From: Fulvivirga ulvae
GTDB taxonomy: Bacteria > Bacteroidota > Bacteroidia > Cytophagales > Cyclobacteriaceae
Reading direction: 5' to 3'
Assembly: GCF_021389975.1 (NCBI RefSeq)
Contig: NZ_CP089981.1
Location: forward strand, 4,675,501-4,739,500
DNA: 64,000 nt
In this document: positions 59,118 through 64,000 of the stretch, piece by piece
Layout: each line of letters opens with the position of its first letter
Numbering within the stretch: position 1 is the stretch's first letter
Notes under the pieces: generated by a model
Told to the model about the DNA's origin: nothing
Seen by the model: the letters and a program-made list of their open reading frames with translations, nothing else
The model's database searches: none
Made by a program: the position numbers and the translations under genes

Positions 59118-60600
59118 GATTCGAGGTTTTCAGCACTGCTTCTACATAATGTTTTGAATCCAGTAATTGTTCTGCAGCATGGGTAGTAAGTTTAAAGCAG
59201 TAATCGGCCCCAATGCCCATACCTATACTAATGCAGCAAAGAAATACACAGGGTACAACCAACCTTATCGCAGGTTTTTTATTAGCCGTGCTGGTATGAG
59301 GCGGTGTTTTTTTCCAAAATGCATTGCTCCATATTTTTATCATTGAAAACAAAGTAATAATACTGACCAGAAGTGCAATAAATGTGATAAGATACTGGTG
59401 GCTTTCCAGTCCGGCTTTTATCAGTATAAATTTGGCAAAAAAACCTGAAAGGGGAGGAAGGCCGGCCAATGCCATAGCAGGTATAAAGAATAGGAAAGCT
59501 ACCAATGGGAAATGTTTATAAAGCCCACCAAGGGTTTTTATATGATATGATCCTTTGAGGCTGCTGACAATTCCTGCCACCAGAAAAGTATTTGTTTTAG
59601 CTATTACATTGTGAAATGTGAAGTAAATGGCCCCGCTAATAGCCAGCGGTGTAAATATACCGAGCCCCATGATCATGTAGCCGATCTGGCTGATAATATG
59701 GAATGAAAGGATACGTCTGATGTCATTTTGTGAGGCGGCCATGATAACTCCTATAAACATGGTGACACCGGAGGTAATCAATAAAAGTGTGTGCCAAAAA
59801 GCATTGTTATGAACAAAGAACAAAGTGAAAAAACGAACCATGGCGTACACACCTACTTTAGTAAGGAGCCCGGCGAATAAGGCACTTATAGCAATTGGCG
59901 GTGTATGGTATGATGCAGGAAGCCAGTAGAAAAACGGAAATATTGCGGCTTTGATACCAAAAGCTATGAAAAACAGCATCGCCGACGTATTCATCAACAT
60001 GGTATCGTCTTCTTTTATAATACGGGCAAGGTCTGCCATGTTGAGCGTGCCTGTTTCACCGTAAATCAAACCAATCCCTGCCACAAACAAAAAAGACGAA
60101 ATAAGGCTCATCGTAATGTACTTTATGGCACCTTCCAGCTGAGTACGTTTATTGCCGAGAATTAACAGACAAAATGAAGCCATGAGCATGACCTCAAACC
60201 AAACAAAAAGGTTAAAAATATCGCCGGTGATAAAAGAACCGTTTACGCCAAGGAGCAAGGCCTGAAACAATGGGTGGAAATGATGGTTTTCCTGCTGTTC
60301 TGCAATATTTTTAGTGGCATAGACGGATATGCAAAAGCCAATTATGGCAGCCATAATCAACATTATAGCACTGTACAGGTCTATGACTATAGGAATACCA
60401 ATAGGAGCGGCCCAGTTGCCAATGTTGGTTACCTGAATACCTTCCTGGCGAACGGTGTTTAATAAATCAATGGATATTATTATTAGTGTCAAGGTAGTTG
60501 AAATGCTAATAATACGCCTGACCCTGTTGTTTCTTATAAGAAGCAGAAAGGGGATAGCGACAAGCGGTATTAAAATGGGCAATGTTATCATTCCTGTCAT
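59101..60600 (-). CDS. mnhD: Mrp Na+/H+ antiporter subunit D
   Basis: 499 residues, about 14 membrane helices; an antiporter-like subunit related to complex I NuoM/N. The conserved Glu136 is in NLFVWFEVM, and the channel Lys in GIKAAIFPFFYWLPASYHTPP (about 217-237; short form GIKAAIFPFFYW). It pumps or exchanges ions together with MnhA. Starts inside the stop of mnhC (4-bp overlap) and overlaps mnhE by 17 bp. Confidence 0.95.
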   Translation of the reverse strand: MTGMITLPILIPLVAIPFLLLIRNNRVRRIISISTTLTLIIISIDLLNTVRQEGIQVTNIGNWAAPIGIPIVIDLYSAIMLIMAAIIGFCISVYATKNIAEQQENHHFHPLFQALLLGVNGSFITGDIFNLFVWFEVMLMASFCLLILGNKRTQLEGAIKYITMSLISSFLFVAGIGLIYGETGTLNMADLARIIKEDDTMLMNTSAMLFFIAFGIKAAIFPFFYWLPASYHTPPIAISALFAGLLTKVGVYAMVRFFTLFFVHNNAFWHTLLLITSGVTMFIGVIMAASQNDIRRILSFHIISQIGYMIMGLGIFTPLAISGAIYFTFHNVIAKTNTFLVAGIVSSLKGSYHIKTLGGLYKHFPLVAFLFFIPAMALAGLPPLSGFFAKFILIKAGLESHQYLITFIALLVSIITLFSMIKIWSNAFWKKTPPHTSTANKKPAIRLVVPCVFLCCISIGMGIGADYCFKLTTHAAEQLLDSKHYVEAVLKTSNHENTR

Positions 60601-60950
60601 TCAAATCGATCGGTTTCTTTTACCTGGTCAAGGTCCTCCGTTCCGGTTTTGCTGTAGTATTTGTAGGTAAGCACAAGTGTAAATGCAATGATACCAAAAC
60701 CAATTACTATAGCAGTCAGAATTAATGCCTGAGGCAGGGGGTCTGCCATTCCCGGTGCAGGCGCTTCACTTCCTCTTTCAATAAATGCAGGCTGGCCTTT
60801 GCTCAGGCCTCCGGAAGTAAACAAAAGCAGGTTTGTGGCATTACTTAAGAGCATTATGCCGAGGATAAGTTTTACTATGCTCCGCCTCAATAGTAAATAT
60901 ACAGATACGGCATATAGAACTCCAATTGCTATTGCAAATGCTATTTCCAT
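60597..60950 (-). CDS. mnhC: Mrp Na+/H+ antiporter subunit C
   Basis: 117 residues, three membrane helices, NuoK-like. LRRSIVKLILGIMLLSNATNLLLF (about 21-44; short form ILGIMLLSNATNLLLF) has the NuoK-family LG and SNA elements, and DPLPQALILTAIVIGFG (about 71-87) is the second signature. Overlaps mnhB by 10 bp and mnhD by 4 bp. Confidence 0.95.
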   Translation of the reverse strand: MEIAFAIAIGVLYAVSVYLLLRRSIVKLILGIMLLSNATNLLLFTSGGLSKGQPAFIERGSEAPAPGMADPLPQALILTAIVIGFGIIAFTLVLTYKYYSKTGTEDLDQVKETDRFE

Positions 60951-61372
60951 TCGATTTCCTCCATAATTGATGACGTAATGGTTAAGAGACTTCCTATTAC
61001 CAGCAGATAAATGCCAGCATCAAATAGCAAAGGAGTGCCCAGATTCAACTCAAGAAAACCGAGATCAAGGGTGTGCCAGATCCCCGTTAGCAGCGGTTTG
61101 AGGAATAAGAAACCCATAGTAGCACTGCTTAGAATAATAACCAGACCAAGTATGAGATAAGTCTGAGGTTTAACGTAGGTGTTACGGATGGCGTCAATAC
61201 CGTAGGTGAGGTTATAGAAAAGTATACCCGAGCCGGCAAGGAGTCCGGCTATAAAACCACCCCCGGGTGAATTGTGGCCGCGGAGGAGAACATAGATGGA
61301 AAATATTATGGAAACCGGTTTTAGATATCGGGCTGTTATTTTTAATATTATAGAATTCATAAGCTTTTTCAA
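60941..61372 (-). CDS. mnhB: Mrp Na+/H+ antiporter subunit B
   Basis: 143 residues, four membrane helices. GHNSPGGGFIAGLLAGSG (about 29-46) is the MnhB signature with the conserved Gly-rich loop. Overlaps mnhA by 4 bp (ATGA) and mnhC by 10 bp. Part of the Mrp complex with MnhA. Confidence 0.95.
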   Translation of the reverse strand: MKKLMNSIILKITARYLKPVSIIFSIYVLLRGHNSPGGGFIAGLLAGSGILFYNLTYGIDAIRNTYVKPQTYLILGLVIILSSATMGFLFLKPLLTGIWHTLDLGFLELNLGTPLLFDAGIYLLVIGSLLTITSSIMEEIEWK

Positions 61373-63666
61373 TGTGATGTTTTGGACTTTTTTATTTTAA
61401 GCAAACTGAAAATACCCAGCGATGCTATACTGATCACTAATACCTCCCCCAGAGTGTCAAATGCCCTGAAGTCTACTAATATTACATTGACGATGTTCCT
61501 TCCATGCCCCTCTTTGAAGCTGTTTTGTGCGATATAATTGGATACGGGGTAGCTTAAGTTAAGATGGTCAGCTTTGATCACCAGGGCAGCCATTAAAATG
61601 CCCACGGTCGAAGCTATAAAGGCATCACGGGCTTTGGAAGTCCGGGATAAATGTTTTGAAAATACCGGTAGTTTGTGGAACACCATTATAAAGAGCACCA
61701 AGGTTAAAACTTCAACGAAAATCTGGGTAATGGCAAGGTCTATTGCCCCGTAAATTATATATAAAAGAGCTATGCCAAACCCTGCCACACCAATAGTTAT
61801 AATAGCTGCCAGCCTGGATCTGGAAACAGCCACTGCTATACCGGCAATGCATATAATAATGATAATAGCCAAAGCATAATAGGAAACCGGGGAGAGATCT
61901 GCCGTAAACTGCCATGTCCATGTGCTGTATAGCTGATACCAGACAAGTGCTGATGCCACTATAAAGATCACCATGATATAAATACGGTAGTATCCGTGCT
62001 GGAAAAAGCTGGTGTTCTTTTTTGCAATAGTTATAAGATAATCGATAGTCTTGTTGAAGACGTGAGCCAGATCAATATAGAACAGGCGTTTGTTTAATTT
62101 TTCAAAGAGAGGTAACGCCAACTTTCTGCTCCAAAAAAGTGATATGCCAATAGCCACTGTGACCAGGCTAAGTATAAATACAACATTGAAACCATGCCAG
62201 AGCTTTAGGTCTACCCGGATAGGGGTTGCTTTTACAGCTCCTACAGATGCTTCCAGCAGTGGTTCCAAAGGCTGGGGAAACAATGCAAGTATAAGACTAA
62301 GGGCAGCCAGCAATGCAGGGCCTGCCCAAAAGGTATATCCTGCTTCATATATGGGTTTGGTCCAGCTCTTTTTTTTGAAAAAAATCTTATACCCGAAAAG
62401 AATAGAGACAGCCACCATAAATGCATTAGCGAGTATACTAAATACAAGCACATAACCAGAAACTCCCGGGGCTTGCTGGCCGGCTTCATAGATAAACTCT
62501 TTGCTTATGTAGCCCAGCATAGGAGGAAGGCCGGCCATTGATAGTAGTGCAAGCACAGAGATTGCCATAGTAACAGGCATTTTTGACCATAAACCACCCA
62601 GTTGATCGATATGGCGAGTACCGGTTTTTTCATCAATGGTGCCGGCCACCATGAATAAAGTGGCTTTGTATAAAGCGTGCACTACCAGGTAGAGCAATGC
62701 GGCTTTTACGGAAAGGAACGTCCCAATGCCTATGAGCATCATAAGTATGCCTAGTGCACTTATAGTCACATAGGCCAATATAGCTTTCAGGTCCTTTTGT
62801 GTAAGTGAGAGATAAGCGCCTGCCAGCATAGTGATGCCTCCGAAGAAGGTGACAACGTTTTGCCACATTTCAGTATTACCCAGCACAGGATTAAGTCTTG
62901 CTAATAAGTAAATGCCTGCATTGACCATAGCTGCTGAATGCAGGTATGCACTTACGGGAGTAGGAGCCTTCATGGCAGATGGTAACCAGAAATGAAAGGG
63001 AAACTGGGCTGATTTGGTAAATGCTCCGAGTAGAACGAGCAATAGCAGAGGAGTGTACAGCGGGCTATTTGTCAAAGCTTCATGCCCGGTTAGCAACTCA
63101 CTGATCTCATAACTACCGCTGATGTTGCCAATAATAATAAACCCGGTGAGTAATGCAAGTCCGCCAAGTTCAGTGACCAGTAAAGCCTGCAAGGCCGCTG
63201 CACGGGCAGCTTTTTGAGTATGTTTTAAACCGATTAAAAGGAAAGAGGTTATGCCGGTGAGTTCCCAGAATACATAAAGTGTAATAAGGTTACCTGCCAG
63301 TACCAGGCCGAGCATAGCCCCCATAAAGAGCATCATGTAACTATAGAATTTACTTTTGCCATCATGATGCCGCATATAACCATTAGAGTATACCAATACC
63401 AGTACCCCTATGCCAAGAATGAGCAGGGTAAATAGCATGCTAAGACCATCCAGGTAAAATGAAAGGTTGATATTCAGGGCATCAACCCAAGGTGAAAAAG
63501 TTGTAAATACTTTTCCGTGCCTAACCTTTTCATACAAGCTTAAGAAGTAGCCAAGTGAACTTAGGGGTATGATAGCCAGGAGAATCCCTACATTTTTAGT
63601 GAATTTTCTGGCAATAAACGATGCTAAAGCTGCCCCAAGAAAAATGGATGAAATTGATAAGAGCAT
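61369..63666 (-). CDS. mnhA: Mrp Na+/H+ antiporter subunit A
   Basis: 765 residues, the largest subunit, related to NuoL. The proton-translocating core carries Glu135 (FWELTG) and Lys218 (FTKSAQFPFHFWLP). The C-terminal part has the DUF4040/MbhD-like segment (ITIGVAGFGIALLYIIYGA, about 655) and an MbhE-like end (about 715-760), as in other MrpA. Exchanges cytoplasmic Na+ for H+ under alkaline or saline conditions. First gene of a seven-gene operon A-B-C-D-E-F-G with most adjacent reading frames overlapping. No regulator is adjacent; promoter not identified in the 150-bp gap upstream. Confidence 0.96.
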   Translation of the reverse strand: MLLSISSIFLGAALASFIARKFTKNVGILLAIIPLSSLGYFLSLYEKVRHGKVFTTFSPWVDALNINLSFYLDGLSMLFTLLILGIGVLVLVYSNGYMRHHDGKSKFYSYMMLFMGAMLGLVLAGNLITLYVFWELTGITSFLLIGLKHTQKAARAAALQALLVTELGGLALLTGFIIIGNISGSYEISELLTGHEALTNSPLYTPLLLLVLLGAFTKSAQFPFHFWLPSAMKAPTPVSAYLHSAAMVNAGIYLLARLNPVLGNTEMWQNVVTFFGGITMLAGAYLSLTQKDLKAILAYVTISALGILMMLIGIGTFLSVKAALLYLVVHALYKATLFMVAGTIDEKTGTRHIDQLGGLWSKMPVTMAISVLALLSMAGLPPMLGYISKEFIYEAGQQAPGVSGYVLVFSILANAFMVAVSILFGYKIFFKKKSWTKPIYEAGYTFWAGPALLAALSLILALFPQPLEPLLEASVGAVKATPIRVDLKLWHGFNVVFILSLVTVAIGISLFWSRKLALPLFEKLNKRLFYIDLAHVFNKTIDYLITIAKKNTSFFQHGYYRIYIMVIFIVASALVWYQLYSTWTWQFTADLSPVSYYALAIIIIICIAGIAVAVSRSRLAAIITIGVAGFGIALLYIIYGAIDLAITQIFVEVLTLVLFIMVFHKLPVFSKHLSRTSKARDAFIASTVGILMAALVIKADHLNLSYPVSNYIAQNSFKEGHGRNIVNVILVDFRAFDTLGEVLVISIASLGIFSLLKIKKSKTSH

Positions 63667-63816
63667 ACTATTTCGGATCTATACTAGATCAACACGGCAG
63701 TAAGTGAATAGTTTACACCAGGTACGGAGTAATTGTGCCTGGTAATGAACAAAGTTATTATTCATCAGTTAGAAGGTAGAATGTTCGCTGGCGATATCGG
63801 TTCTAAAGGGGTTTGT

Positions 63817-64000
63817 ATGAAGAAATTGTTATTGGTTTTTGGAATAATGCATGTCATAAACTTTTGCTATGGGCAGAAAGATACTACCGCTGCTGACCAG
63901 GCAACAGAATTTTTGCCTTTAATATATGCCAACCGGCAACTCACTTACCTTACGTTCTATGATGGCATCGGTAACCTGCCGGACATGGTCACTGAGGCAC
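63817..64000 (+). CDS. Start of a secreted protein (3' end outside window)
   Basis: 61 complete codons. MKKLLLVFGIMHVINFCYGQ is a signal peptide with cleavage after YGQ; the mature start is KDTTAADQATEFLPLIYANRQ and continues LTYLTFYDGIGNLPDMVTEA. That fits an outer-membrane or periplasmic protein, but I cannot name a family. Divergent from mnhA with a 150-bp spacer. Confidence 0.6.
   Translation, partial: MKKLLLVFGIMHVINFCYGQKDTTAADQATEFLPLIYANRQLTYLTFYDGIGNLPDMVTEA

Overview
The window is a chromosomal piece of a Bacteroidota bacterium, most likely order Cytophagales. The support is: a giant secreted protein ending in a type IX secretion (T9SS) sorting domain; a short primary sigma factor of the Bacteroidota type; FtsX-like permeases and TPR-SpoIIE proteins typical of this phylum; Bacteroidota-type -7 promoter elements (TANNTTTG); and start codons without clear Shine-Dalgarno sequences. 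The genus is not identified. No rRNA, tRNA, CRISPR array, intact insertion sequence or prophage was recognised.

Layout. 1-7117 (all minus strand): an RluE-like pseudouridine synthase cut by the window edge, a small membrane protein, a cluster of lipoproteins (CapA-like phosphatase, DUF3160 protein, FG-GAP-like protein) with a DUF2071 protein, and an App1-type phosphatase. 7118-7806 is a gene-free stretch full of palindromic repeats. 7807-13606 (minus) holds housekeeping and stress-type enzymes: FMN reductase, GNAT, pirin, DinB-like, PEBP, an AraC regulator and QueA. 13680-18129 (plus): MenC, a VIT1/CCC1 transporter and an FtsX-type permease. 18282-23252 (minus): a secreted TPR-CHAT protease with a beta-barrel partner, and an alanine symporter. 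23358-35302 (mostly plus): TPR-SpoIIE phosphatase, topA-sirtuin pair, Tex and an unknown secreted protein, with an arginase-family enzyme, SixA and a TlpA-like thioredoxin on minus. 35326-37069 (minus): a DUF7832-like protein and a fused SpmA-SpmB protein. 37470-46142 (plus): the 2890-residue T9SS cargo. 46308-48726 (minus): an AT-rich M48 peptidase next to a decayed tyrosine recombinase, the best candidate for acquired DNA. 48727-52956 (minus): RsmE, acyl-CoA-binding protein, citrate synthase, prohibitin and a TPR protein. 53271-56640 (mostly plus): primary sigma factor, pyrophosphatase, GNAT and Cu/Zn superoxide dismutase. 56725-63666 (minus): a possible 50-residue protein, a CHAD protein and a complete seven-gene Mrp Na+/H+ antiporter operon. 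63817-64000 (plus) is the start of a secreted protein.

Most of the window is core metabolism, RNA modification and envelope maintenance. The Mrp operon (A to G, with most neighbouring genes overlapping) handles sodium/proton homeostasis. The parts least explained by known biology are the OMP/TPR-CHAT pair, the DUF3160-CapA lipoprotein cluster, the three-module giant surface protein, and the repeat-rich gap at 7118-7806. I found no clear new defence or mobile system; the strongest sign of past mobility is the recombinase remnant at 48502-48726.
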